A stretch of DNA of 64,000 nucleotides from Marinobacter koreensis (GCF_023156285.1 NZ_JAKZAJ010000003.1:248001-312000), one strand, 5' to 3'; numbered from the stretch's first letter, positions 43,601 to 54,633 are shown. The notes: generated from the letters alone by a model not told the origin. A program made the numbers and translations.

Positions 43601-44188
43601 GAGGAGTATCAGGTTCAGAGTGAACGAAAGACCTATCTGGACAGCCAGCACGATGATCTCATCGAAGCCCTGGAAACCCTCGACAACGCGATTCGTCGGA
43701 TCGATCGCGAGACCCGGCAGCGGTTCAAGGAAACCTTCGATCAGGTGAACAATGGGTTGCAGGCGCTCTTTCCCAAGGTGTTCGGGGGTGGCAACGCCTA
43801 TCTGGAGTTGACCGGGGAAGATCTGCTGGAAACGGGGGTGGCCATCATGGCGCGACCGCCGGGGAAGAAAAACAGCACGATCCATCTCTTGTCGGGGGGG
43901 GAGAAGGCACTGACTGCGATTGCTCTGGTCTTTTCCATTTTCCAGCTGAATCCGGCACCATTCTGTATGCTGGACGAGGTGGATGCGCCCCTGGACGACG
44001 CCAACGTAGGACGCTATGCCAACATGGTGAAGGAGATGTCCAAACAGGTACAGTTCATCTACATTACCCACAACAAGATTGCCATGGAGATGGCCGATCA
44101 GTTGATGGGCGTTACCATGCACGAGCCGGGTTGTTCGCGACTGGTATCGGTTGACGTGGATGAGGCGGCCGCACTCGCCGAGGCGTAA
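40694..44188 (+). CDS. smc: Chromosome segregation ATPase SMC
   Basis: A 1164-residue SMC protein. The N-terminal head has Walker A GPNGCGKSN. Long coiled coils (about 170-500 and 650-1000) flank a hinge at about 515-640 (VEQVIGRFTQGLA onward). The C-terminal head has the signature LLSGGEKALTAIALVF and Walker B CMLDEVDAPLDDANV. With ScpA and ScpB it compacts the nucleoid. All ATPase motifs are intact. It is transcribed with the GntR regulator; zipA follows after 127 bases behind its own probable promoter. Confidence 0.96.
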   Translation: MRLKSIKLSGFKSFVDPTTVPFPSNMTAVVGPNGCGKSNIIDAVRWVMGESSAKYLRGESMTDVIFNGSSARKPVGQASIELVFDNSDGTAPGEFVRFNEISVRRRVSREGQSEYFLNGSKCRRRDITDLFLGTGLGPRSYAIIEQGMISRLIEAKPEELRVYIEEAAGISKYKERRRETENRIRRTQENLERLTDLRDELSRQLQHLERQAAAAEKYKALKQDERVKKAELTVLRWQSLDNDLQTWRERIRDTELELEKQLTERVSLETGLESLRDSHQERTEHFNRAQARYYEAGADIARIEQSLEHQRERSRQTAAELDQAMANQRELARELEQDEDKLAGIQEELDMLEPEQESLSLRSEESGEKLQQAEDAMADWQHRWEEFSGRSSDARRQAELAQSRIRSLEDAIEQLRNRRRKLDDERELLEGQVDRTELEELLEQQETLEMQREENAAQISEVQETLQDARQDQREAEQALAEERQRVQSLRASLESQQALLDEQLGSQNDTLQSWLSERGLVDMPRIASTLTIEDGWEFAVEQVIGRFTQGLAMPDLSVLGDAMGEAPRGLAVVNSRGGDRPASSGLKSKVSGVTAVQDMLEGIDTAESLSAALASREQLAPGQSVITPEGAWVARDWILMPESDSSQVGVIERQKKVTELTDQLETAEEAMAAATDRLEQLQERFERAEAARDDVQTRQTATERELSTLTSRISGIRARAEQIDSRLQNISEELKDVTVSIGDQDENLQMAREEWQQALASTEDSDEEKERLLEQRDLLRERLDGLRQEARHDRDHAHQLQLQLQTLTSQRDGLRQTIDRMQMQKERLDERLEILREARESAEEPMEDLQMQLEGLLDRRLAEEEKLGAARDSLEEIDREVREKEQARSRIDHDIQDVRSRLEKLKMESQALEIRSGNHIEQLTELDVKLQEVLEQLPEGANEKDWAEELEKIGNRIQRLGAINLAAIEEYQVQSERKTYLDSQHDDLIEALETLDNAIRRIDRETRQRFKETFDQVNNGLQALFPKVFGGGNAYLELTGEDLLETGVAIMARPPGKKNSTIHLLSGGEKALTAIALVFSIFQLNPAPFCMLDEVDAPLDDANVGRYANMVKEMSKQVQFIYITHNKIAMEMADQLMGVTMHEPGCSRLVSVDVDEAAALAEA

Positions 44189-44248
44189 CGGACGGTCTGG
44201 ATGAAAAAGGGCCAACAATGACAAAACTGCCATCTGGCCCGGCGCGCG

Positions 44249-44277
44249 TTGTATTCATTACAGGCTTTTTTTAGAGT
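44249..44277 (+). promoter_or_regulatory. Probable sigma-70 promoter of zipA
   Basis: TTGTAT (44249-44254), 17 bases, TAGAGT (44272-44277). The start is predicted near 44284, about 32 bases before the zipA ATG. Confidence 0.5.
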
Positions 44278-44315
44278 AGCAACATTACAGCATCTGCAGA
44301 CAGGACAGCAGCGAT

Positions 44316-45371
44316 ATGTCACTTAGGGAATGGCTGATAGCCATAGGTACCCTGGTTATCCTCGGCATCGTGATCGACGGAATCCGCCGAATGAGGCGAG
44401 CCCGGAAGGAATCCATGGCGATTTCATCGGGCATGGGGGCAGACGACCTCGACGAATCTCCCCTGGATGATGAGTACAATCCGGAGCTTCCGAATGGTGG
44501 TGCCAGAACGGTCTCCCGGGATGTGTTGGAGGAACGTGGGTACGTCCGTTCCGAGCGACCCAGTCGTTTCGGTAAAGCCGAGCCCAAGCCGACCCGTCCG
44601 GTCTATCAGGCGCATTCGCCCGAAGCGGAGACCGGGCAGGAGCATGAACCTCAATCTGAGCCGGAATTTGCGTCGGATCCGACGTTGTCTGTTGCGGATG
44701 ATCCCGTAGAGCCGGAGTCTGGCTGGACTGCCCGCCGTGATGACACGGGTATGGACGAGGGGGTCGCCGATGAGCCCCGGGTCTCCCCGCCAGAACCGGA
44801 GCCTGAACAGAATCGAACGCCGCCGGAAGAGGAATCGGCGCCGCCTCTGGTCACCAGTGAGGTAGAGGAAGACACCGCACGTCGGGAGGCGCCGGCCCGG
44901 GCAAGCGGACAACCGCTTGCAGGGGCGAACCGTCCGGAGGCGCGCGAGGTTATCGTGATCAACGTGTTGGCCCGACAGTCTGATGAATTCCGTGGCGAGG
45001 CTCTGAAGAAGCTCTTTGAAGCCTGTGGCCTGGAGCACGGGGATATGGATATCTACCACCGCCATGAGGAAGCAGACACGACCAGTCCGGTTCAGTTCAG
45101 CGTTGCCAACGCGGTGGAACCGGGGACTTTCAAACCCGGTGACATGCCCACGCTTTCAACGCCGGGCATCAGCTTTTTCATGAGTTTGCCGGGCCCCTCA
45201 AAGCCGCTGCAGGCGTTTGAGTTCATGCTGGAAACGGCGCAAGCGGTTGTCCGCAACCTGGGCGGTGAACTGAAGGACGAGCGTCGTAGCGTCATGACAC
45301 CCCAGACGATCGAACACTGCCGCCAACGGATCCGTGAGTTCGAACGCAAACAGCGATCCCAGCGGGCCTGA
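44316..45371 (+). CDS. zipA: Cell division protein ZipA
   Basis: A 351-residue bitopic membrane protein that tethers FtsZ to the inner membrane. An N-terminal membrane anchor (about 5-24, WLIAIGTLVILGIVIDGI) is followed by a basic patch, then a long Glu/Pro-rich linker (about 60-205). The C-terminal FtsZ-binding domain (about 208-340, EVIVINVLARQSDEFRGEAL) completes it. The layout and the smc-zipA-ligA order both support the call. A strong terminator separates it from ligA. Confidence 0.94.
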   Translation: MSLREWLIAIGTLVILGIVIDGIRRMRRARKESMAISSGMGADDLDESPLDDEYNPELPNGGARTVSRDVLEERGYVRSERPSRFGKAEPKPTRPVYQAHSPEAETGQEHEPQSEPEFASDPTLSVADDPVEPESGWTARRDDTGMDEGVADEPRVSPPEPEPEQNRTPPEEESAPPLVTSEVEEDTARREAPARASGQPLAGANRPEAREVIVINVLARQSDEFRGEALKKLFEACGLEHGDMDIYHRHEEADTTSPVQFSVANAVEPGTFKPGDMPTLSTPGISFFMSLPGPSKPLQAFEFMLETAQAVVRNLGGELKDERRSVMTPQTIEHCRQRIREFERKQRSQRA

Positions 45372-45384
45372 GGGTCCCGGGTAA

Positions 45385-47478
<2,094 letters not shown>

Positions 47479-47495
47479 GCCAGATGGCCTGATCA

Positions 47496-47523
47496 CGGTG
47501 CTTTGGCAGGTGCCAAAGCACCG
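47496..47523. terminator. Perfect hairpin behind ligA
   Basis: Two perfectly complementary 13-base arms (47496-47508 and 47511-47523, beginning CGGTGCTTTGGCA) separated by GG, 17 bases after the ligA stop. There is no T run, so it is a terminator candidate without the classical tail, or an mRNA 3' end. Confidence 0.55.
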
Positions 47524-47661
47524 GGCGCAATGAATCTGAGAACTCGCGCAGATCCCTTTCAGATCAAATTGGCTACCATGGCGAACATGTGTAACGGTGT
47601 GTAATCGTCCCCCGGGGCCGGTGCATAACTCCTAAAACAACGTATTGAAACGGATTTTTTC

Positions 47662-50430
47662 ATGCGCGCCGATAGTTGTCTCTCCCATACGATCTCGACG
47701 TTTCGTTTGCTGGTCCTGGTGCTTCTGGCACTGGCTGCCGCGGGCTGCAAAACCGAAAAAAGTCCCGATCAGCCGACGTTGCTTGGTATTCCACCTGCCA
47801 CAGCCTACCTTGGCGTACGTTATTACTATAATTGGGGGGCTTATGGTGGCGAGAACATTCTCGATTATTCCCTCACCAACGCGCCGTCCTGGCTTGCACT
47901 GGAAGATACGAGCAATAAGGCACGGCCCGGAATTATTATGGCGGGTGTTCCTGGATTGACGGGGGGAGCGAGAGGAAATGCCGATAGAGAAAAGGTTCGC
48001 AACATCAATCTTGTGACAAATGATGGAACCCTATCGGGGGCCCGGCCATTCGATATTGACGTTCAATATAATATCTTGAGCCTCGAAAAAGCGACAATTC
48101 AGGAAGATAGCGCTGCCGATCAGCCCGAAGAACCCCGCGTATCGCACTGTGCTCAACCAGATCTTTCTCAAATAGGCCAACACACCTTCAATATAAATAT
48201 CTACGACGATGAAGGTGTTGTCACCGGACAAAAAACGGTGACTTACCCGACGTACCCGATTTACGTAAAACTCAAGTTGGATCAACCATCCGTCACAAGA
48301 ATTCAGGTGGCTTTCCAACTAAATTCTCTGTACAACCCGGAGGCATGCGACAACACGTACAAGGGAGCACCCCCACATCAGCGCTGTGATTTCAGCTCCG
48401 ATAATCTGGGTAATGCAATTATTGGCAAGGACATTGTCGGGCTTGGCAGTGAGTCCCCGAGTCCCGTTGATATCAATGGCAATCCCCTCGATTACCTGTC
48501 CTATGAAACGGATGATAACGGGAACCTGACCCAGGGCGTCGTAACGCTTGAGCCGGGAGTCCAGGAGTGTTATGTCCGCCTTGAAGTCGTGGACGATAGT
48601 TTTGCGGAACTTTCTGAAACAGCTCAATTGAGCCTTACTTCTGTTCGCTCCGGTTTGGCCGGCCTTGGCCCCAGTAACGACCGGGTCGATGCGAGCATTG
48701 TGATTGAGGACGATGAGCCTTCTGTATCTCTGGAAACCCTGAAGGGTGGCGACCGGGATACTGTCAATGTCGGTAGCGTTGAAGAGTATCGAGCCGTTAT
48801 TTCAGGTGAGCATCCGGATCGGGAAATCCGGGTACGATTGACTCAGTCAGAGGATTCTACCGCCCGATTGGGGACCGAGTTCGAGATTGAACGAAAGGCT
48901 CAGGACGGCTCCTGGGTTACAAGCCCGGAATTGGTCTTCCCAGCCGGTGAAAACGAGCAGGTTTTCCGGATAAATGTGCTTTCGGGCGCTCCCACTGGGA
49001 TTCCGGTCTTGCCCGACCTGTTTTTCAACCTGGTTGTCGACGAAAAATACCAGGCCGGGCGTGAGGACTATGCGAGGCCTGGTAGTGAAAACCTCCTCAG
49101 GATAAGTGTGAATCAACAGACCACGCCATTAAGTCTGGGAACCAGTAGCACCTTTGTCCCGACGGACATCGCGATGGGTCACAATGGTCGCCTCTTTGTG
49201 ACGGGCTACGATAAGCCGGATGGAAACCGTATCAGGGTGAAGATCTATGATCAGACAGGAAACCTTCTGCAAGACGTGGGTATAACCCCTCAAGGCGATT
49301 CCATTCCCGCCCCATCTGATGTCGACTCATACCCGGTCATCAATACGGTCCAAAGGCAGGTTACTGAAGGCAATAACAAGGTAAACCGATACGAATTTAT
49401 CGTGGCTTACAATACCAGTGGCACCGTTAACGGAACGGCCAACAAGGGTGGCGAAGACGTGATTAGTTCGGTTTACTGGTTCGATGAAGCGTCGAATGGC
49501 GGTGAGTATGTCCCGAAATGGACTGCGCGAACTGGCACTTCAGGAAATGACCGGGTCCGGGAAGCGAAGATAAACGAGGAGTCTGGTTACGTGGTCCTGT
49601 TTGGAGAAACCGATGGCATCTGGCCAGGCGAGCAATCGGCGGGTGGCTACGACAGTTTTGCCCAACGTATTGATACAGTCGTTGACGGGTCAAATGAGAC
49701 GCCAGTCGTGGCGTGGACTCAACAGGTAGGGGCTTCAACAGACGATTCGGTCGCAGGTGGTAACGAATCCGGAGTGTCACCATTGGTTTTTGGTTCAGCC
49801 AGCGGTTCTGTCGGAGGCGCAGCGGTGATCGGTGGTATCGACGGCTTTTTCTATTCTGCAAACGGAGGGGAGGCCTCGCCGGACGTCCGGCAGGTCGGTA
49901 GTGACGCCGATGATGCAGTAACAGACGGTTTGGTTTTAGGGGGAAATCTGTGGTTACTGGGCAACAGCGACGGCAAGTACTTTTCAGTCAAGCAAGATGA
50001 TGTGTTGACTCTGGGGCGCACGAACCTTGATAGCCAGGCTGGATTTTTGGTCTCTTACAATACCTCCGGGGATTTTGTGAACGCGTTTACTCTGAATGAT
50101 GCCGCTGATTCTTCCACGGAGACGTTTGGTTCGGTTGTTGAATTCGGGGGAGATTTGGTGGCTGGCGGAACGACGGATGGTGTATACAGCCCGGGTGCCA
50201 CCGACCTTACAGGTATACAGGGAATTCTCTCCCGAGTGTCACTTGAGAATTCTGACAGCGCGATGACCGATGACTCTCGTCAATGGCGGACCCAGTTGGA
50301 TATTGGTAATTCTGAGATTACGACGCTGGCAAATTATCGGGATGACGAGATCATCGCCCTGGCCCGCAACGGAACGGATTGGGAGATTCTCCTGTTCAGT
50401 CCGGAGGGCCGTTTGCTGACCACTCCCTGA
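47662..50430 (+). CDS. Large lipoprotein with Ig-like, Calx-beta-like and propeller-like regions
   Basis: A 922-residue predicted lipoprotein. The signal (FRLLVLVLLALAAAGC) is cleaved before Cys29, followed by Lys, which suggests outer-membrane sorting. Residues about 38-105 resemble a putative Ig fold (AYLGVRYYYNWG to GIIMAGVPGL). Residues about 260-355 resemble a Calx-beta domain (VVDDSFAELSETAQLSLTS, ending IVIEDDEPS). A second similar stretch follows to about 490. From about 490 to the end there are spaced SBBP/propeller-like units (TGTSGNDRVREA, QQVGASTDDSVAG, QVGSDADDAVTDG). The part around 48000-48400 looks AT-richer than its neighbours, which may mean transfer or relaxed selection. 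Function is unknown; surface adhesion or calcium binding is only a guess. Confidence 0.75.
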   Translation: MRADSCLSHTISTFRLLVLVLLALAAAGCKTEKSPDQPTLLGIPPATAYLGVRYYYNWGAYGGENILDYSLTNAPSWLALEDTSNKARPGIIMAGVPGLTGGARGNADREKVRNINLVTNDGTLSGARPFDIDVQYNILSLEKATIQEDSAADQPEEPRVSHCAQPDLSQIGQHTFNINIYDDEGVVTGQKTVTYPTYPIYVKLKLDQPSVTRIQVAFQLNSLYNPEACDNTYKGAPPHQRCDFSSDNLGNAIIGKDIVGLGSESPSPVDINGNPLDYLSYETDDNGNLTQGVVTLEPGVQECYVRLEVVDDSFAELSETAQLSLTSVRSGLAGLGPSNDRVDASIVIEDDEPSVSLETLKGGDRDTVNVGSVEEYRAVISGEHPDREIRVRLTQSEDSTARLGTEFEIERKAQDGSWVTSPELVFPAGENEQVFRINVLSGAPTGIPVLPDLFFNLVVDEKYQAGREDYARPGSENLLRISVNQQTTPLSLGTSSTFVPTDIAMGHNGRLFVTGYDKPDGNRIRVKIYDQTGNLLQDVGITPQGDSIPAPSDVDSYPVINTVQRQVTEGNNKVNRYEFIVAYNTSGTVNGTANKGGEDVISSVYWFDEASNGGEYVPKWTARTGTSGNDRVREAKINEESGYVVLFGETDGIWPGEQSAGGYDSFAQRIDTVVDGSNETPVVAWTQQVGASTDDSVAGGNESGVSPLVFGSASGSVGGAAVIGGIDGFFYSANGGEASPDVRQVGSDADDAVTDGLVLGGNLWLLGNSDGKYFSVKQDDVLTLGRTNLDSQAGFLVSYNTSGDFVNAFTLNDAADSSTETFGSVVEFGGDLVAGGTTDGVYSPGATDLTGIQGILSRVSLENSDSAMTDDSRQWRTQLDIGNSEITTLANYRDDEIIALARNGTDWEILLFSPEGRLLTTP

Positions 50431-50432
50431 TC

Positions 50433-51068
50433 TCAGACAGCCCCTTCCTGTCCCCCGGCGCCGGCTGCGTAGATCCGCAAAAAGTCGGTGCTGGTTACCA
50501 CGCCTTTTGGCTGGCCTTCACCGTCCATGACCAGTGCAGCGTTGAGTTGGTGTGCCAACATCAGGCGCGCCAGTTGATGGGCATCGGTTTCGGTTGAGGC
50601 GGTCAGAAATGCAGGCAGCTCAATGTGACTGAGGCTCTGTTCCATGGGGCTGGCAGACTGCGCATGGATCCAGGAGAGCAGCCACTTCAGGTCAATCAGG
50701 CCCGCGACGTTCTCGCCAGCTGTCACGATCAGGTGATGAACGCCGTTATCGTCCATTGTCGTCAGGGCCTCCGATACCGTGGCGGTGGCCGGCACTGAAA
50801 ACAGTACCGGGGAGCATAGCTCGGACACCGGCAGGTATGGCCGTTGTTCCCGGGCTTCACCGGCACTGGCGGCACTGTATTCCTGCAGGGCACGTTGACG
50901 CCCTGAGTGAGCCGCTTGCTGGTACTCCCCGTCGGTAACCGTGCTTTGGCCCGGTACGATGGGGTGGGACTCAGTCAGCTCCGTCACGTCACCAACGCGT
51001 CGGCTTCTCAAGGCCTCGGGGAGCCGTGTGCCGACCGGCCGGCCGGGTTCACTGACGAAGATGGACAT
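50433..51068 (-). CDS. CBS-pair domain protein
   Basis: A 211-residue soluble protein with an unstructured, polar N-terminus (about 1-78) and two CBS motifs (about 80-140, LPVSELCSPVLFSVP; about 150-205, IELPAFLTASTETDAHQ). CBS pairs usually bind adenosine nucleotides and regulate a partner. No catalytic domain is attached. It starts 33 bases after mnmC and probably shares the ppiA-mnmC transcript. Its end is 2 bases from the end of the converging lipoprotein gene. Confidence 0.88.
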   Translation of the reverse strand: MSIFVSEPGRPVGTRLPEALRSRRVGDVTELTESHPIVPGQSTVTDGEYQQAAHSGRQRALQEYSAASAGEAREQRPYLPVSELCSPVLFSVPATATVSEALTTMDDNGVHHLIVTAGENVAGLIDLKWLLSWIHAQSASPMEQSLSHIELPAFLTASTETDAHQLARLMLAHQLNAALVMDGEGQPKGVVTSTDFLRIYAAGAGGQEGAV

Positions 51069-51101
51069 CGGATGGGTACTCCGGATTTTTTCTGGCTTTG
51101 T

Positions 51102-53030
51102 CTATTTAACGGCTTCGCCGAAAGAAAGTTCAGTGTTTTTTCGAGTGTCCTTTGTTTTGGCCCGAATCATCCGGCCCGGATCAAGTAACTTCCGGAGTGG
51201 TCCCGGTATGGCTTCAGGGTGGGCAAGGAGCCGGTCAGCCAAATATTCCGCCAACAGGGGAGCGTAGCTGATCCCTTTGCTCCCGAGGCCAGTGAAGAGG
51301 TAGACCCCATCCAGGCTTCGACCTTCCATGTCCTTTACCGGTCCCACCACGGGTTGGTAGTCGTGGGTGGTGCAACGAAACCCGACACGTCCCTCAAAGG
51401 TTGCTGATGACTCCCCGTGATCATTGAATGCATCCGGCAACATGGCTCGAAGTTTTTCGAGATTTTCCTGATTGGACACCCCGGTAGGCTGCGGGTCCGA
51501 ATTGTGCAGATCAAAGGTTGCCCCCGTAACCGCGATGTTACCGGCCATGGGATTCAGATACCTTTCGCCACAGATGACCGCCCCTGGCGCTTTCAAAAGT
51601 CCTTCAGGCAGGTGGGTGACCTGGCCCCGAATCGCTTTGAACCGGAATGACGACTGCAGCGGTATCAAGGTCGGAGTCAGGTGTCCGGCCGCAATCACCA
51701 ATGACTCAACGATGGTATCTGGCCCGCCATCACTGGCGATGTGCCATTTCCCGTTGCAGGGTGTCAGACGCTGAACCTTGACGCCAAACCGTTGGTGAAT
51801 ACGGGGATGCTCGACCAGCCGCTGGCATAGTGTCTGCGGCGCGAGCCAGCCGCTGCGGGGAAACCACAGGCCACCGGACGGGCAGGGCACTCCGGTCAGA
51901 TCGGTGGCGGTAGACGCATTCACCGGATACAGCAGGCTTTCGGGATAGTGGTTGCGGTCAAGGAACCGGGTTTGACGGTCCGACTCCTGCTCGCTCCAGG
52001 CCAGTTGCAGGAGTCCGGTAGGATGCCAGACACTGTCGCGGTAGGGTTCGTAGGCCTGGTAGGCAAAATTGAGGGCGGTCAGGGCGAGTTCGGTCTGGGC
52101 GTTGAAATCGACGCCCAGTTTCACGTAGCTTGCGCCCTGAAGGTTGCGCGATGCCCCCGCTCCTGCTTGTTGGGCAGCATCGATCAGGACCACTTCAACA
52201 CCCCGTTGGGCGAGATTGTTTGCCAGCAGGGAGCCTGCGAGCCCGGCACCAATGATGGCGATGGGGCCTGCTATCTGCGCCTGGACCGGTTCGGCTTCCT
52301 CTGAAGGGAGATGGCCGACAATCATGTCGCGTTTGCGACCGAAGCCCGGCGCCTTGCGCATCACAAACCCCTGGCTTTGCAAGGCCCTTCGGATCCGTCC
52401 AACCGCGGTAAACGTGGCGATGGTTGTACCCGCCCTGCTGTGCCTGCGGATCAACCGGATCCCTTCATCCAGCCACATTTCCGGATTGCAGGCTGGTGCA
52501 AAGCCATCCAGGAACCAGGCGTCGGCCTGGAACGTCAATGTCGACCAGGCATCAACCACATCGCCAAAAAACAGCGTGAGTCGGACCCGCCCTTCGTCCA
52601 GCACCAGCCGATGGTTTCCTCTGAACAGTGGGGGATAGCTGGCCAGTAACTCATCCGCCAGCGGCTTCAGTTCGGGCCAGAGTTCAAGTGCCCTGGCGAG
52701 GTCCTCCGGTGCAATCGGAAAGCGTTCTGCCGACACGAAATGGAGGATCGCGTTATTGGGGGGGCGATGCTGTTGCCAGGCCTGCCACGTGGCGAGAAAA
52801 TTCAGACCCGTGCCGAAGCCCGTTTCAGCGACGACGAAAACGTCGTTGTCTTCAAGAGCCTGAAAGCGCTCCGGCAGGCCATTCTGTTGAAGGAATACAT
52901 AGCGCGTTTCTTCCAGGCCGTTATCACGACTGAAATAGACGTCCCCGAACTGTCGGGACTCGGGGATTCCGTCACGCCATTGGAGGTCTGCGGCTTCAAT
53001 GGCAGGCGGCTTTACGTTGTATTCGCCCAT
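51102..53030 (-). CDS. mnmC: Bifunctional tRNA wobble-uridine modification enzyme MnmC
   Basis: A 642-residue fusion that completes 5-methylaminomethyl-2-thiouridine at U34. The N-terminal methyltransferase (about 1-245) has the SAM motif AETGFGTGLNFL and FLDGFAPACNPEMW. The C-terminal FAD-dependent oxidase (about 250-630) has IAIIGAGLAGSLLANNLAQRG and GAGASRNLQGASYVKLGV. FSRDNGLEETRYVFL is a family hallmark. Both halves are complete. It lies 3 bases behind ppiA on the same strand. Confidence 0.95.
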   Translation of the reverse strand: MGEYNVKPPAIEAADLQWRDGIPESRQFGDVYFSRDNGLEETRYVFLQQNGLPERFQALEDNDVFVVAETGFGTGLNFLATWQAWQQHRPPNNAILHFVSAERFPIAPEDLARALELWPELKPLADELLASYPPLFRGNHRLVLDEGRVRLTLFFGDVVDAWSTLTFQADAWFLDGFAPACNPEMWLDEGIRLIRRHSRAGTTIATFTAVGRIRRALQSQGFVMRKAPGFGRKRDMIVGHLPSEEAEPVQAQIAGPIAIIGAGLAGSLLANNLAQRGVEVVLIDAAQQAGAGASRNLQGASYVKLGVDFNAQTELALTALNFAYQAYEPYRDSVWHPTGLLQLAWSEQESDRQTRFLDRNHYPESLLYPVNASTATDLTGVPCPSGGLWFPRSGWLAPQTLCQRLVEHPRIHQRFGVKVQRLTPCNGKWHIASDGGPDTIVESLVIAAGHLTPTLIPLQSSFRFKAIRGQVTHLPEGLLKAPGAVICGERYLNPMAGNIAVTGATFDLHNSDPQPTGVSNQENLEKLRAMLPDAFNDHGESSATFEGRVGFRCTTHDYQPVVGPVKDMEGRSLDGVYLFTGLGSKGISYAPLLAEYLADRLLAHPEAIPGPLRKLLDPGRMIRAKTKDTRKNTELSFGEAVK

Positions 53031-53033
53031 GCC

Positions 53034-53648
53034 TCACTCTTGTTCATCCAGTACGGATGCTTCCTGGATGATCACTGGGTCCTTGGGAACATCGGCCATT
53101 CCCCTGGAATATCCGGTCTCGACCTTGGCGATGCTGTCCACCACGCCCATACCCTCGACGACTTTTCCAAAGACGGCATATCCCGGGCCGCGAACACCCG
53201 CATTCAGAAAATCATTATTGGCCACGTTGATGAAAAACTGGGAAGTAGCCGAGTCGGGATCGTTGGTTCTTGCCATGGCGATGGTGCCCCGCAGATTTGG
53301 AAGACTCTGAGTGGCCTCGTTGGCTATGGGGTCGCGTGGCGTTTTCCGCGACAGTGTTGGTGTAAAGCCGCCACCCTGAATCATGAAGCCGGGAATGACG
53401 CGGTGAAACACGGTGCCGTTGTAAAAGCCGTCGCGTACATACTGCAGGAAATTCTTGACGGTTGCCGGTGCCACGTCGGGGCGAAGTTGCAGCACGAATG
53501 CGCCTTCACTGGTGACCATTCTGACCTTGGGCAGAGTGTCGTTCTGGGTCGTGGACTGGGCATGGGTCAGTGGAGATACGGCGAACGCAGTCAGCGCTAC
53601 CAGGAAAACGGAAGTCACAATGCCCGGAGTTTTTACCGTAGTTTTCAT
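53034..53648 (-). CDS. ppiA: Periplasmic peptidyl-prolyl isomerase, cyclophilin A type
   Basis: A 204-residue exported cyclophilin. The signal peptide ([19 protein letters not shown], cleavage after THA) is followed by a cyclophilin domain with the catalytic Arg in [16 protein letters not shown] and the [18 protein letters not shown] block. It helps proline isomerisation in periplasmic folding. First gene of a probable ppiA-mnmC-CBS transcript. The intergenic space to 53867 is a divergent promoter region. Confidence 0.92.
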   Translation of the reverse strand: MKTTVKTPGIVTSVFLVALTAFAVSPLTHAQSTTQNDTLPKVRMVTSEGAFVLQLRPDVAPATVKNFLQYVRDGFYNGTVFHRVIPGFMIQGGGFTPTLSRKTPRDPIANEATQSLPNLRGTIAMARTNDPDSATSQFFINVANNDFLNAGVRGPGYAVFGKVVEGMGVVDSIAKVETGYSRGMADVPKDPVIIQEASVLDEQE

Positions 53649-53866
53649 TTCGTGGTGTTACTCGCTGTTAGCATGTTGAAAGAATTCTGCCGCACAAGGC
53701 AGACGCGCAATATCCGGTGACCGATGTTAGCAGATTGATACAGAAATACGGGCAATTCCCTGAAGAATAAAGATTAACAATCTTCTAACCTGAGCCGGTC
53801 AAATCGTCATAACTTACCACTCCGGGCCGCGATGTACGGTAGTCACTGAGTTTAAGGAGGAGTGTG

Positions 53867-54622
53867 GTGAGAATCCGTCAGGGATTTGAAGAGAAATCGC
53901 GGCTTGGTCGGCTGCTGGTCAACCGGGGGTATCTCTCCGAGCATCAGGTTGACGAAGGCCTGAGACTCCAGCGTGAAACCGGTCAGCGTCTGGGTGAGAT
54001 ACTTATCCAGGCAGGATGGCTGACCGAGAAGGAACTGCACCGTGTGCTCAAGCATCAGAGCCGGTACCGAAATGCGGCGGCCCTGTTTACCATGGTTGCA
54101 TTGCCTTTCCAGCCGGTTGTTTCGCTCGCGGCAACGAATACTGCAGAGGCATCGCCGATCAGTCCGACATCCGGCGAATTGTTTTCCCGTTCGTCACTGC
54201 CGTTTCGGTCACTGTCCGATACCGAGTTGGCCGGTGTGGCAGGGCAGGCGGATCCGACTCTGGTTGACCGTGCCAATCTTTTATCGGCAATGGCATCGAA
54301 TCCGGCCGGCGAAAACGGCGATGAGGATGGGGTTGCTGTGGACGCCGTCGAGGGCATCAAGCTGGCGGCCAACGTGTTTGTACCGGTGCTCAATTTCCTG
54401 GATTCAGACCTGACCATCTCAGGCGTTCACTATCGCGACAATGAACCGCGATACACGGTTCGTGACGATGGTGCGCTTGTCATGGCGCTTCCAGAGCGTA
54501 TCGAGGAAATCCGGATGGATAATATCCGGGTCAGCGGAACTGCCGGGCCTTCCATGGGGAACATCAGCATGCAGGATATACGCTTCGACCCCCGATCAAG
54601 CATGACCGTCTATACCCGGTAA
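53867..54622 (+). CDS. MshEN (c-di-GMP-binding) domain fused to an exported DUF6160-like part
   Basis: A 251-residue chimera. Residues 12-64 form two 24-residue motifs, each RLGxxLxxxG ending in L-x2-Q, separated by exactly 5 residues (RETGQ). This is the tandem pattern of the MshEN c-di-GMP-binding domain normally found at the N-terminus of type II secretion or pilus ATPases. No ATPase follows. Instead a hydrophobic, signal-like segment lies at about 69-92 (ALFTMVALPFQPVVSLAA). A mature-like region opening LSDTELAGVAGQADPT then resembles the start of small exported FilF/DUF6160-type proteins. The likely layout is a cytoplasmic sensor, a membrane segment and a periplasmic tail. The start GTG at 53867 has AAGGAGG 6 bases before. 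It converges on flgN. Confidence 0.72.
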   Translation: MRIRQGFEEKSRLGRLLVNRGYLSEHQVDEGLRLQRETGQRLGEILIQAGWLTEKELHRVLKHQSRYRNAAALFTMVALPFQPVVSLAATNTAEASPISPTSGELFSRSSLPFRSLSDTELAGVAGQADPTLVDRANLLSAMASNPAGENGDEDGVAVDAVEGIKLAANVFVPVLNFLDSDLTISGVHYRDNEPRYTVRDDGALVMALPERIEEIRMDNIRVSGTAGPSMGNISMQDIRFDPRSSMTVYTR

Positions 54623-54633
54623 GATAATCCAAT

